From Alphaproteobacteria bacterium (lineage in GTDB: Bacteria > Pseudomonadota > Alphaproteobacteria > Rhodobacterales > Rhodobacteraceae), in assembly GCA_030431485.1 (NCBI GenBank), contig JAUIIR010000031.1:1-44898 (forward strand): a stretch of DNA of 44,898 bases. Direction: 5' to 3'. A model generated the notes under the pieces. It was not told the origin of the DNA, made no database searches, and saw only the letters and a program-made list of their open reading frames with translations. How positions within the stretch are numbered: position 1 is the first letter of the stretch; every line of letters begins with the position of its first letter. Made by a program: the position numbers and the translations under genes. Positions 1-8,400 of this stretch are shown piece after piece.

Positions 1-941
1 ACGCCATCGAAGAAGATTTCCGCCGCTGGGACTCCTTCGACAAGACACCACGCGTCGCCGCACATAGCCAGGTGGGGGTGATCGAACTGATGCCCACGGC
101 AAACGACACGCAATACGCGTTCAAATACGTGAATGGGCATCCCAAGAACACGTCCGAAGGGCTGCAGACCGTCACCGCCTTTGGACTGCTGGCGGATATG
201 GATACGGGATATCCAGTGCTTTTGTCAGAGATGACCCTGCTCACCGCGCTGCGCACCGCCGCCATGTCGGCCGTTGCCGCCAAATACCTCGCTCCCAGGG
301 GTGCGACGACCATGGCGATGATCGGCAACGGCGCACAAGCCGAGTTTCAGAGTATTGCCATGCAGGCGATCTGTGGCATCGACACGGTGAGGCTTTATGA
401 CACGGACCCGGCGGCCACTGCCAAATGCGCGGCGAACCTCGCAAGCACGGGGATGACCGTTGTCCCCTGTGACAGCGCAGAAGCGGCCATCGAAGGGGCA
501 CAGATCCTGACCACCTGCACCGCCGACAAGCAGTATGCGACGATCCTGACGGACAACATGGTAGGCAGCGGTGTGCACATCAACGCCATTGGCGGGGATT
601 GTCCGGGCAAAACGGAACTGGCCGCGGCGATCCTGCACCGGTCGTCGATTTTCGTGGAATACCCGCCGCAAACCCGCGTTGAAGGAGAGATTCAGCAGCT
701 AGAGCCGGACCATCCGGTCACAGAGCTGTGGCAGGTGATCACCGGCTCTGTGCCGGGCCGTCGTGATGCGCGGGAGATCACGCTGTTCGACAGCGTGGGA
801 TTTGCGATCGAGGATTTCTCGGCCCTGCGGGTGGTGCATGATCTGACGCGCGAGACCGGGTTAAACCTGCCGCTTGACCTGTTGGCCGATCCGGACAACC
901 CGCGCGACCTTTACGGCATGCTGATGCGCGCGGCTGGGTAA
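1..941 (+). CDS. Ornithine cyclodeaminase family protein (5' end outside window)
   Basis: The frame is open from base 3 with no stop, and the residues before the first internal GTG (72) still read like the family (FRRWDSFDKTPRV), so the true start lies upstream. Family members are NAD-dependent enzymes of the mu-crystallin fold that convert L-ornithine to L-proline plus ammonia; relatives reduce cyclic imines. The visible part contains the Rossmann segment (TMAMIGNGAQAEFQ, with the GNGAQA nucleotide loop) and the INAIGGDCPGKTEL segment typical of ornithine cyclodeaminases. The C-terminal end looks complete. It converges with dctD, with a palindromic terminator region between the two. Exact substrate is inferred from family likeness only. 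Confidence 0.88.
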   Translation, partial: AIEEDFRRWDSFDKTPRVAAHSQVGVIELMPTANDTQYAFKYVNGHPKNTSEGLQTVTAFGLLADMDTGYPVLLSEMTLLTALRTAAMSAVAAKYLAPRGATTMAMIGNGAQAEFQSIAMQAICGIDTVRLYDTDPAATAKCAANLASTGMTVVPCDSAEAAIEGAQILTTCTADKQYATILTDNMVGSGVHINAIGGDCPGKTELAAAILHRSSIFVEYPPQTRVEGEIQQLEPDHPVTELWQVITGSVPGRRDAREITLFDSVGFAIEDFSALRVVHDLTRETGLNLPLDLLADPDNPRDLYGMLMRAAG

Positions 942-943
942 AC

Positions 944-990
944 GGGACGGATTTTCGAAAATCCGTCCCAAGCCCTTTCGAAAGGGCTTG
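944..990. terminator. Two tandem perfect palindromes, probable bidirectional terminator
   Basis: Bases 944-969 form a perfect 26-base palindrome (half-site GGGACGGATTTTC) and bases 970-989 a perfect 20-base palindrome (AAGCCCTTTCGAAAGGGCTT). Both are centred on TTCGAA. They lie between two converging genes whose stops are at 941 and 996, the expected place for a two-way terminator. Neither has a long T run outside the stem; the T/A tracts are inside the stems. Confidence 0.65.
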
Positions 991-995
991 CCCGC

Positions 996-2330
996 CTAGA
1001 GGTAATCGGAGCGCTGCAAGCCGTACTTTGCCATCTTCTCGTTCAGCGTGCGGCGCGGCAGGCACAGTTCGTCCATCACCGAGGCAATCGACCCGCGATG
1101 CCGGCGCATGGTGTTGTCGATCAACATGCGTTCGAACGCTTCGACATATTCCTTGAGCGGCTTGCCTTCGGTCGTCATCACCGGCTGCATGTCGTCGTGA
1201 TCGGACATCAGCAGCGACGCGATGGTGCCTGTGCCCCGGCGCGATTGCAGCACGGCGCGTTCCGCAAGATTGATGAGCTGCCGCACATTGCCCGGCCACG
1301 GGGCCTGCAAGAGTTGTGCGGCTTCCTGTGCACTGACCTGCGGCGCGTCGCAGCCATATTCATCGGCAAACTGATCCGCCAAAGCGGTAAAGAGCGTCAG
1401 AATATCCTCGCCCCGGTTGCGCAGCGGCGGCGCGGTGATCTTGAGTGCAGCCAGACGGTAATAAAGGTCGGGGCGCAGCGCGTCTTCGCAGGTGCGGCCC
1501 TCGTCCTGAAGATTGCAGATCGCGACGATGCGCGTCTCGGGCGGTGTGCCCTGATCGTTGATCATCGTCAAAAGACGCGCCTGCGCGGCATCAGACAGCG
1601 CCTCGATGTCCTCAAGCACCAGTGTCCCGCCGCGCGCTTCCTCGACTGCGGGAAGGCGCATTTCATCCGGTTGCATCGGGCCAAAGAGGCGACGGATCAA
1701 TGTCTCTTCATCCATCGCCGCGCAGGAGATCAGAACAAATTTCTTGCCCGCCCGACTGCCCACTGCGTGCAATGCGTGGGCCACCAATGTTTTGCCTGTC
1801 CCGGTCTCGCCGTCGATCAGCACATGGCCGTCCGCCTGCCCCAGATCCAGAATATCCTCGCGCAGACGCTCCATCGCCGGGCTGGCGCCAATCAGCTTCC
1901 GCATCATCTGGTTGCCATCCCCCAACTCGCGGCGCAGGGCCCGGTTGTCGAGCGTCAGGCGGCGGGCGTTGGTGGCTTTCTTGGCAAGGTCTGACATGCG
2001 GTCCGGGTTGAACGGCTTTTCCAGAAAGTCGAATGCGCCAATCCGCATCGCCTCCACCGCCATGGGCACATCGCCGTGGCCTGTGATCATGATGACCGGC
2101 AGGGCCGAATCCGATCCCATCAGTTTGCGCAAAAGCTGGATGCCATCCATGCCCGGCATCTTGATGTCCGAGATCACGATGCCCGGGTAATCCGCACCAA
2201 CCGTGCCAAGCGCCTCTTCGGCGCTGGCAAAGGTTTCGGTGTCATAGCCCGACAGGGCCAGCCATTGGCTGATGGACTGGCGCATGTCCTTTTCGTCATC
2301 GACAATGGCAATCTTCATAGCTTTGCCCAT
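996..2330 (-). CDS. dctD: DctD-like NtrC-family response regulator lacking the GAFTGA loop
   Basis: 444 aa. The N-terminal receiver domain (about 5-120) has the acidic pair D11/D12, phospho-acceptor D55 (ISDIKMPG) and the conserved K of FLEKPFNP. The central AAA+ domain (about 145-370) has Walker A GETGTGKT, and the C-terminus is a Fis-type helix-turn-helix. The partner kinase gene ends 5 bases upstream, so the two are co-transcribed. In classical DctD the pair activates C4-dicarboxylate transport genes with sigma-54. Here the segment after LFG reads PMQPDEMRLPAVEEA, so the GAFTGA loop that contacts sigma-54 is missing, and the Walker B region reads LEDIE rather than LDEIE. An alternative start is M5 at 2318. 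No dctPQM transporter genes lie in the window, so the ligand is by homology. Confidence 0.85.
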   Translation of the reverse strand: MGKAMKIAIVDDEKDMRQSISQWLALSGYDTETFASAEEALGTVGADYPGIVISDIKMPGMDGIQLLRKLMGSDSALPVIMITGHGDVPMAVEAMRIGAFDFLEKPFNPDRMSDLAKKATNARRLTLDNRALRRELGDGNQMMRKLIGASPAMERLREDILDLGQADGHVLIDGETGTGKTLVAHALHAVGSRAGKKFVLISCAAMDEETLIRRLFGPMQPDEMRLPAVEEARGGTLVLEDIEALSDAAQARLLTMINDQGTPPETRIVAICNLQDEGRTCEDALRPDLYYRLAALKITAPPLRNRGEDILTLFTALADQFADEYGCDAPQVSAQEAAQLLQAPWPGNVRQLINLAERAVLQSRRGTGTIASLLMSDHDDMQPVMTTEGKPLKEYVEAFERMLIDNTMRRHRGSIASVMDELCLPRRTLNEKMAKYGLQRSDYL

Positions 2331-2334
2331 CGCT

Positions 2335-4098
2335 TTACTCCGCCGCCTGGGTTTGGTCGTTCAAGATCGGAAGCTGCATTTCAAACACCGCCCCGCCCCC
2401 TTCGGCGTTGCGGGCGAGCAACCTGCCCCCAAGGTCGTTCACGATCCCTGAGGAAATGGCAAGCCCCAGCCCGACGCCATCACCTGGCTGCTTGGTCGTG
2501 TAAAACGGCTCAAAGAGTTCATCGAGGTCCTCAATGCCATGCCCATTGTCACGAATGGTAAGAGTGGCGGTTTCCCCGCTGGCCAGAATGATCTCAAGCT
2601 GAGGGTCGGACACGGTCTTGGTGGCGTCCAGCGCGTTGCGCAAAAGATTGATCATCACCTGTTCGATCCGCATCCGATCGCCCATGACCAGCACCTTGTC
2701 TTCGGGCAGGATCTTCGCGATTTTGACTTTACGGGACTTCAGCTGCGGCTCCATCATCGACAGGCTTGAAGCCAGCGCATCGCCCATATTCACAGGGGAA
2801 AACGCTTCCTGTCCCTTGCGAGCGTAACTCTTGAGCTGCCGTGTGATACCGCCCATGCGTTCGATCAGATCGTCGATCCGGCTGAAAGCCGCCAGCGCTT
2901 CTTCGGCCCGGTTGCGACGCATCAGAAGCTTGGCACCGGCAAGGTAGGTTTTCATCGCAGCCAAAGGCTGGTTCAGTTCGTGACTGACCGCCGCCGACAT
3001 CTCGCCCAGAGCTGCCAATTTCGAACTTTGTGCAAGCGTTTGTTCCGCGACGGCAAGCGTTTCCTGCACGCGTTCGCGTTCGGCGATTTCCCGCTGCAGC
3101 CTCTGGTTCAATGCGCGGAGCTCTGCCGACTCGCGCTGAAAGAGTGCCATGCGCAGCGCTGTCTTGCGGCTGAGCGCATAGAAGGCCAACGCCAGCAGAA
3201 TCGCGAATCCCATGATTTCAAGCGCGAGCACCGCATTCACCCGCTCACGCACGCTGGCATAGGTGGTGAACGACACCATGTTCCAACCGCGGAACGGAAT
3301 GCGGCCTTCGATGCGCATCACCGCCTCGCCCTGGAAGTAGGCGTCCGCCGGCAATGCGGTCCAGTCGGCAGTCGCTCGGATCGCCCGCTCGATCGCGCTG
3401 TCCGCGGGCTGACGTTCGAGCGCGGTTGCAACGGTCTGGCCGCGCCAGCGGGGTTCCGTCGCTAGAATGATTTCACCTTCACTGTTTGTCACAAGTACCG
3501 CGTCCGAAATCCCGGCCCAGGCGCGTTCAAATTTGGCCAGGTCCACCTCGACCACGATCACCCCGATTGATTGTCCCTGACTTTCGATGCGGCGCGAATA
3601 GCTGAAATTGAAGCTGCCGACTTCCTCGCGCTGGGAGGTAAACACTGTTGCATTCGACCGCAGTGCTTCGACGAAGTAGGCGTCGTTGCGGTGCTGTTCG
3701 CCCAGACGTTCGCGATTGGTGGCGGCCACCGTCCGGCCATCGCGGTCCAGCAACATCAATGAGGCCGCACCAATCTCATCGACAAACGAGATCAGCCGTT
3801 GCGAACTTTGCGAGAAATCCCCGGAATTCAGGGCCCCTATCAAAGCCGGGTCACGCGCCAGCAATTGTGGCACAATCGCGTTGCGGCGCAGCTCGGACAC
3901 CAGATTACCGGAATATAGCGCAAGGCGAAGCTCTGCGCGGTTGCGGGTGCTTTCCGTAAACCGGTCTGTCAGGTAGCGATTGGTGACAAAGACGGTCGCC
4001 ACAGCAACAGCCGTGAGCAACATCAATGCGACACGGACCCGCCAGGACAGCGACCCTGTCCTGGATGTATCACGCATCACTGATGTGCCCTTGGCCAT
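2335..4098 (-). CDS. dctB: DctB-type membrane sensor histidine kinase
   Basis: 587 aa. A membrane helix near residues 18-40 and another near 290-312 flank a periplasmic sensor region of about 250 residues (double-Cache type expected for DctB). A coiled-coil linker follows (ELRALNQRLQREIAERERVQ). The HisKA segment ALGEMSAAVSHELNQPLAAM has its phospho-accepting His near residue 373. The HATPase domain shows the N box (NLLRNALDA) and glycine-rich boxes (DNGHGIED, GDGVGLGLAI). It would sense a small organic acid, by homology a C4-dicarboxylate, and phosphorylate the adjacent regulator. M8 at 4077 is an alternative start. Confidence 0.86.
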   Translation of the reverse strand: MAKGTSVMRDTSRTGSLSWRVRVALMLLTAVAVATVFVTNRYLTDRFTESTRNRAELRLALYSGNLVSELRRNAIVPQLLARDPALIGALNSGDFSQSSQRLISFVDEIGAASLMLLDRDGRTVAATNRERLGEQHRNDAYFVEALRSNATVFTSQREEVGSFNFSYSRRIESQGQSIGVIVVEVDLAKFERAWAGISDAVLVTNSEGEIILATEPRWRGQTVATALERQPADSAIERAIRATADWTALPADAYFQGEAVMRIEGRIPFRGWNMVSFTTYASVRERVNAVLALEIMGFAILLALAFYALSRKTALRMALFQRESAELRALNQRLQREIAERERVQETLAVAEQTLAQSSKLAALGEMSAAVSHELNQPLAAMKTYLAGAKLLMRRNRAEEALAAFSRIDDLIERMGGITRQLKSYARKGQEAFSPVNMGDALASSLSMMEPQLKSRKVKIAKILPEDKVLVMGDRMRIEQVMINLLRNALDATKTVSDPQLEIILASGETATLTIRDNGHGIEDLDELFEPFYTTKQPGDGVGLGLAISSGIVNDLGGRLLARNAEGGGAVFEMQLPILNDQTQAAE

Positions 4099-4165
4099 TG
4101 AGCAAAGATAGGCAAATCACAGCAGCCGCTCAAGCCGTGGCGCGTCACGGCTGCATCAACCGGCG

Positions 4166-4834
4166 TCAGGCCGCTGCAAGCGCGCTGGCGATGCCTGAAA
4201 ACAGAGCTTTGCCGTCAGTACCACCGTGCTTTTCATCAGCCGCCCGCTCGGGATGAGGCATCATGCCCAGCACCCTGCGGTTTTCCGACAGAATCCCTGC
4301 GATGTCAGCCGTCGCGCCATTCGGGTTGTCAGCATAGCGGAATGCGATGCGGTCTTCGGCAGCAAGCTGCGCCGCAACCTCGTCAGAGGCAGTGTAGTTG
4401 CCATCATGATGCGCAATCGGCACACCAATTTCCTGACCAACCGTGTAGCCGCTGGTGTATACACTGTCATTGGTTCCAACGATCAACGGCACTGTTCGGC
4501 AGATATACTTCAGACCGGCATTGCGCAGCAACGCACCGGGCAACAAACCGGTTTCGGTCAGAATCTGAAACCCGTTGCAAATGCCCAGAACAAAACCGCC
4601 GCGTTCGGCATGCGCTTTCACTTCGGAACAGATCGGCGAGTTTGCCGCAATTGCCCCGCAACGCAGGTAATCACCAAAGGAGAAACCGCCGGGAATGCCG
4701 ACAATGTCGACGTTGTCCGGCAGCGCCGTGTCCTTGTGCCAAACCATATCAACCTGACACCCCGCATCGCGGAACGCCACGGCCAAATCCCGATCACAAT
4801 TCGATCCGGGGAAAACAACGACCGCCGCGCGCAT
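4166..4834 (-). CDS. purQ: Phosphoribosylformylglycinamidine synthase subunit PurQ
   Basis: 222 aa, the usual length for PurQ. This glutaminase subunit supplies ammonia to PurL in the fourth step of purine synthesis (FGAR to FGAM). The N-terminus AAVVVFPGSNCDRDLA is a family signature. The class I amidotransferase nucleophile lies in GICNGFQIL, and the catalytic His/Glu in MMPHPERA near the C-terminus. The start codon overlaps the purS stop by one base (TGATG), indicating translational coupling. purL is not in the window. Confidence 0.97.
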   Translation of the reverse strand: MRAAVVVFPGSNCDRDLAVAFRDAGCQVDMVWHKDTALPDNVDIVGIPGGFSFGDYLRCGAIAANSPICSEVKAHAERGGFVLGICNGFQILTETGLLPGALLRNAGLKYICRTVPLIVGTNDSVYTSGYTVGQEIGVPIAHHDGNYTASDEVAAQLAAEDRIAFRYADNPNGATADIAGILSENRRVLGMMPHPERAADEKHGGTDGKALFSGIASALAAA

Positions 4835-5064
4835 CAGCTCATCTCGATCTGGTAGCTTTCGATCACCGTGTTCGCGAGGAGCTTCTCACACATCTCGCGC
4901 ACCGTGTCCTCGGTTGTGCCATCGGCAACATCAAGTTCGATCACCTTGCCTTGCCGAACTTTCTCAACACCGTCGAAACCGAGGCTTCCCAGAGCATGCC
5001 GTACCGCTTCGCCCTGCGGGTCAAGCACCCCGTCCTTCAGCATCACATGCACCCGTGCTTTCAT
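4834..5064 (-). CDS. purS: Phosphoribosylformylglycinamidine synthase subunit PurS
   Basis: 76 aa from the ATG at 5064, which has GGAG about 8 bases upstream; longer in-frame versions add a basic tail unlike PurS. PurS is the small bridging subunit that holds PurQ and PurL together. The sequence KARVHVMLKDGVLDPQGEA is the standard PurS start, and GKVIELDVADG matches the second strand pair. It lies between purC and purQ in a minus-strand purine operon. Confidence 0.96.
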   Translation of the reverse strand: MKARVHVMLKDGVLDPQGEAVRHALGSLGFDGVEKVRQGKVIELDVADGTTEDTVREMCEKLLANTVIESYQIEMS

Positions 5065-5101
5065 GATCGTCTCCGCCTTGATCGGGGGCGCGACCGTCCC
5101 C

Positions 5102-5126
5102 CTTCTTCTTTTTTTCAAATATGCAT
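5102..5126 (-). repeat. Dispersed intergenic motif, copy 1 (ATATTTGAAA...GAAGAAG)
   Basis: On the minus strand this reads ATGCATATTTG, a run of seven A, then GAAGAAG. It matches copies at 7258-7278 and 15364-15387. It sits in the purC-purS gap just after the purC stop, followed by a short G5/C5 inverted repeat. Function unknown. Confidence 0.5.
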
Positions 5127-5153
5127 ACACAACACCGAACAAGCAGCGCAGTG

Positions 5154-5915
5154 TCAGTTGATCAGCTTCGGCTTTTCCATCGGCGTTGCGTTCTGCGGCA
5201 TAACACCAAGGCGCCGCGCCACTTCGGTATAGGCATCCGTGAGGTTGCCCAGATCGCGACGGAACACATCTTTGTCGAGCTTGCGTCCCGTCTCGATGTC
5301 CCAGAGACGGCAGCTGTCCGGGCTGATTTCGTCCGCAACGACAAGGCGCTGGTAGTCGCCATCGAACACGCGACCAATCTCGATTTTGAAGTCAACCAGC
5401 CTGATCCCGACCCCATACATGAGACCGGACATGAAATCATTGACCCGTAACGCGAGGCTCAGAATATCGTCCATGTCCTGCTGGCTGGCCCAGCCAAACG
5501 CCGCAATATGTTCTTCGGTGACCAGCGGATCACCCAGCTTGTCGTCTTTGTAACAGTACTCGACCACCGGGCGCGGCAGCGCGGTGCCTTCTTCGATACC
5601 CAAACGTTTTGCCATCGTGCCAGCGGCAAAATTGCGCACGATCACCTCAAGTGGGATAATTTCGCACTGGCGCACCAGCTGTTCGCGCATGTTCAACCGT
5701 TTGAGAAAATGCGTCGGCACACCGATGGAGTTCAAACCGACCATGAAGAACTCGCTCAGGCGGTTATTCAGCACACCTTTGCCGTCGATCACGTCCCGCT
5801 TTTCAGCGTTGAAGGCCGTCGCATCATCCTTGAAATACTGGACAATCGTGCCGGGCTCGGGGCCTTCATAGAGGATCTTCGCTTTGCCTTCGTAAATCTT
5901 TTTGCGACGGGCCAT
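5154..5915 (-). CDS. purC: Phosphoribosylaminoimidazole-succinocarboxamide synthase PurC
   Basis: 253 aa from the ATG at 5915. The frame extends upstream to 6161, but that part is unlike PurC and overlaps the divergent promoter region. PurC (SAICAR synthetase) joins aspartate to CAIR using ATP in purine synthesis. [18 protein letters not shown] is the canonical N-terminus, and [17 protein letters not shown] plus [10 protein letters not shown] match the substrate- and ATP-binding segments. It heads the purC-purS-purQ run on the minus strand. Confidence 0.97.
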   Translation of the reverse strand: MARRKKIYEGKAKILYEGPEPGTIVQYFKDDATAFNAEKRDVIDGKGVLNNRLSEFFMVGLNSIGVPTHFLKRLNMREQLVRQCEIIPLEVIVRNFAAGTMAKRLGIEEGTALPRPVVEYCYKDDKLGDPLVTEEHIAAFGWASQQDMDDILSLALRVNDFMSGLMYGVGIRLVDFKIEIGRVFDGDYQRLVVADEISPDSCRLWDIETGRKLDKDVFRRDLGNLTDAYTEVARRLGVMPQNATPMEKPKLIN

Positions 5916-6112
5916 GTGGGGTCTTTCTGTCAATGCGCCAATAGGCACGAATCCGAACTGCGAAACGCCATCTCCCCTAAAGGAATACAGCCGCGTTTGT
6001 GTGCCTCTTAGTGCATGCAGGACCCTGCCGCAAGCAACGCTCGCACTTGAACCGCGCGGCGCGTCGGGCCATACCGGAGGAGACACAAACACTTCTTTGG
6101 GAGAACGCCCAT

Positions 6113-6427
6113 ATGTCCACCTTCGATGATCGCGAAAACGCCTTTGAGAACAAGTATGCACATGATGCGGAAATGCAGTTCAAAGCCGAAGCCCGCCGCA
6201 ACAAGCTGCTGGGTCTCTGGGCTGCCGAGCTGATGGGCAAATCGGGCGAAGATGCTGCTGAATACGCAAAAGAGGTGGTCAAGGCAGATTTCGAAGAAGC
6301 CGGCCACGAAGATGTCGTGCGCAAGGTCTCCGGTGATCTGGGCGGCAAAGCCACCGATGACGAGATTCGCGCCAAGATGGCCGAGCTTCTGATCGTCGCC
6401 AAAGGTCAGGTGATGGACGAAGTCTGA
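6113..6427 (+). CDS. DUF1476 protein, ATPase inhibitor subunit zeta family
   Basis: 104 aa. The ATG at 6113 is preceded by GGGAG; the frame upstream lacks family character. Sequence [18 protein letters not shown] is the standard start of DUF1476, the family of the zeta subunit that inhibits F1-ATPase in Paracoccus and relatives. The protein is charged and helical, with no membrane segment. In Paracoccus the N-terminal residues insert into F1 and block hydrolysis. It is transcribed alone, divergently from purC, with a strong terminator after it. The ATP synthase genes are not in the window. Confidence 0.88.
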   Translation: MSTFDDRENAFENKYAHDAEMQFKAEARRNKLLGLWAAELMGKSGEDAAEYAKEVVKADFEEAGHEDVVRKVSGDLGGKATDDEIRAKMAELLIVAKGQVMDEV

Positions 6428-6448
6428 TCCAGACAAACCTCTGATCGA

Positions 6449-6480
6449 CGCGCCCGGGCAGCCGGGCGCGTTTTCTTTTT
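6449..6480 (+). terminator. Rho-independent terminator after the DUF1476 gene
   Basis: A perfect 9-bp stem CGCGCCCGG / CCGGGCGCG with a 4-base loop (6449-6470) is followed by TTTTCTTTTT. It lies 22 bases after the stop codon. Confidence 0.9.
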
Positions 6481-6504
6481 CCCCGTTCAATTCGTTGAGG
6501 CACC

Positions 6505-7164
6505 ATGTCGCAAATCGTTCTCGTTCGCCACGGTCAGGCCAATACCGGGGCCAAAGACGAAGGCGACTACGACAAGCTCAGCCCGCTGGGACATCAGCAA
6601 TCCGGATGGCTTGGCGATCACTTTCGCCACAAAGGCGACGTCTTTGCCCGCGTCTGGACGGGCACGTTACGGCGCCACATCGAGACGGCCGATGGCATTG
6701 CAGCGTCGTCGTCCGAAACCATCGCACGGGATGAGCGACTCAATGAGCTTGAGTACTTCACGCTATCGCAACTTCTGGCGGACCAGCATGGAATTACCCT
6801 GCCGAACGACCGGGAAGGGTTTGTACGCCACCTGCCCTGCCTCTTTCAGCACTGGCAGGACAGCAAATTGGAAGGTGCGCCCGAGAGTTTCGATCATTTC
6901 GAATCCCGTGTTCGGGATGCTTTGCAGGATCTTACGGCGCGTCCGGGACGGTCTCTTGTGGTCACCTCTGGCGGTCTGATCGGGATGGCCATGCGCCTGA
7001 CGCTCGATCTGAACATGCAAGCGTTTTGTAACGTGTGCCTGTCGATCCAGAATACATCGGTGAGTTCCTGGTTGCCTCAGGAGGGGCATCTGGCCCTGAC
7101 ACAGTTCAACGCTTTGCCGCATCTGGACACACCGGACCGGCTTTTTGCGCAAACGCATATCTAG
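6505..7164 (+). CDS. Histidine phosphatase family protein (phosphoglycerate mutase-like)
   Basis: 219 aa. The N-terminal RHGQAN motif carries the catalytic His9 of the branch-1 histidine phosphatase superfamily. The segment RHIETADGIA has the expected position and residues of the second motif, and VVTSGGLIGMAMRL takes the place of the later catalytic motif. There the usual GHG is replaced by TSGG, so the second catalytic His is not obvious. Substrate cannot be predicted. It has its own terminator upstream and about 180 bases of intergenic sequence downstream. Confidence 0.82.
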   Translation: MSQIVLVRHGQANTGAKDEGDYDKLSPLGHQQSGWLGDHFRHKGDVFARVWTGTLRRHIETADGIAASSSETIARDERLNELEYFTLSQLLADQHGITLPNDREGFVRHLPCLFQHWQDSKLEGAPESFDHFESRVRDALQDLTARPGRSLVVTSGGLIGMAMRLTLDLNMQAFCNVCLSIQNTSVSSWLPQEGHLALTQFNALPHLDTPDRLFAQTHI

Positions 7165-7257
7165 TTGCCTTTTTGAACAAACGAGCGCGCTGCCGCACGT
7201 ACTATATGTCTCGGTCCTCGCGCGCGGCGCAGCGGCCTCGGGGATGCCTCCGGCGGG

Positions 7258-7278
7258 GATATTTTTGAAACAAAGAAG
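7258..7278 (+). repeat. Dispersed intergenic motif, copy 2
   Basis: GATATTTTTGAAACAAAGAAG, preceded by a G/C-rich inverted-repeat-like stretch (GGATGCCTCCGGCGGGG). It matches the copies at 5102-5126 (minus) and 15364-15387 (plus). It lies in the 183-base gap before the saccharopine dehydrogenase pair. Confidence 0.5.
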
Positions 7279-7347
7279 CGCTGATCTGGGCTTTTGTCCG
7301 GCTGGGTCGCTGGCTAGGGTGCGGCGAGTCGACATGAGGGGAACAGA

Positions 7348-8400
7348 ATGACCCATCTTTGGGTGCGCGCGGAATGCCGCGAGAATGAAGAGCGCGTGGG
7401 TTTGATGCCGGACGGTGTCGCGCAGTTGCTGGCACACGGCATTGATGTAACTGTCGAAGAGAGCGCCGCGCGGGTGATTCCGACTTCGAACTATGTAGAC
7501 GTGGGAGCAGATATCGCGCGCGAAGGCGGCTGGGTCGACGCTCCAGAAGATGCCATTATTTTCGGGTTAAAGGAATTACCGGATAATGGTCTTGCATTGC
7601 GTCACCGGCACATCATGTTTGGGCACGCTTATAAAGGCCAGCATGCAGGGCAAAAGCTTTTGACACGTTTCAAAGCCGGCGGCGGAACGCTTTACGATCT
7701 TGAATATCTTGAAGATGAAATCGGTCGGCGGGTCGCCGCATTCGGATATTGGGCGGGATATGCAGGCACGGCCGTGTCTCTTTTGGCGTATGCGGCACAG
7801 CACGCCGGTATGGCGTGCCCTGCTGTCGACACCTGGCCGTCATCTGCGGCAATGCGGGACGATGTCAAAACAGCCTTGGCAGGAGCGACGCCAACAGCCC
7901 TTGTGATTGGCGCTTTGGGCCGGGTTGGCACCGGTGCAAGTGATTTATGTGAAGAGGTCGGTCTCTCAGTTACAAAATGGGATATGGCAGAGACGGCCCA
8001 TGGCGGCCCCTTCCCGGAAGTTCTTGATCATGAACTGTTTTTCAATTGCATACTGGCGCGCCCGGGCACTCCGGTTTTTGTTCCTTCGAACGCGTGTGAG
8101 GCGACCCGCGCGTTGCGTGTGATCGGCGACATTGCCTGCGATCCGGACAGTGATTTCTCTCCAATCAAAGTGTATAATCGCGTGACCAGTTGGGAGGCAC
8201 CGGTTACGCGGGTCTGCGACACGCCACCGCTGGATGTAATGGCGATCGACAATCTTCCTTCGTTGATGCCTCGCGAGTCGTCGGAAGACTTCGCTTCGCA
8301 GCTGTTGCCCCACCTCATGACCCTTCCAAAGATCGGGACAGGGGTCTGGGGCCGCGCAAAGACGTATTTTGACGACCATATCGAAAAGGTGACGACATGA
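7348..8400 (+). CDS. Saccharopine dehydrogenase, lysine-forming type (LYS1-like)
   Basis: 350 aa. Members interconvert lysine plus 2-oxoglutarate and saccharopine with a nicotinamide cofactor. The N-terminus (LWVRAECRENEERVGLMPDG) shows the alanine dehydrogenase / transhydrogenase-like fold start of this family. GHAYKGQHAG and LVIGALGRVGTGA (Rossmann nucleotide loop near residues 187-199) fit LYS1-type enzymes. Its stop overlaps the start of the next gene (ATGA), so the two are coupled and probably form consecutive steps. In bacteria the pathway is expected to run catabolically, lysine to saccharopine to aminoadipate semialdehyde plus glutamate; the direction here is inferred. Confidence 0.85.
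   Translation: MTHLWVRAECRENEERVGLMPDGVAQLLAHGIDVTVEESAARVIPTSNYVDVGADIAREGGWVDAPEDAIIFGLKELPDNGLALRHRHIMFGHAYKGQHAGQKLLTRFKAGGGTLYDLEYLEDEIGRRVAAFGYWAGYAGTAVSLLAYAAQHAGMACPAVDTWPSSAAMRDDVKTALAGATPTALVIGALGRVGTGASDLCEEVGLSVTKWDMAETAHGGPFPEVLDHELFFNCILARPGTPVFVPSNACEATRALRVIGDIACDPDSDFSPIKVYNRVTSWEAPVTRVCDTPPLDVMAIDNLPSLMPRESSEDFASQLLPHLMTLPKIGTGVWGRAKTYFDDHIEKVTT

Noticed and set aside
1098..1994. 298-codon open frame on the plus strand
   Set aside because: It is antisense to the AAA+ domain of dctD and has no coherent domain.
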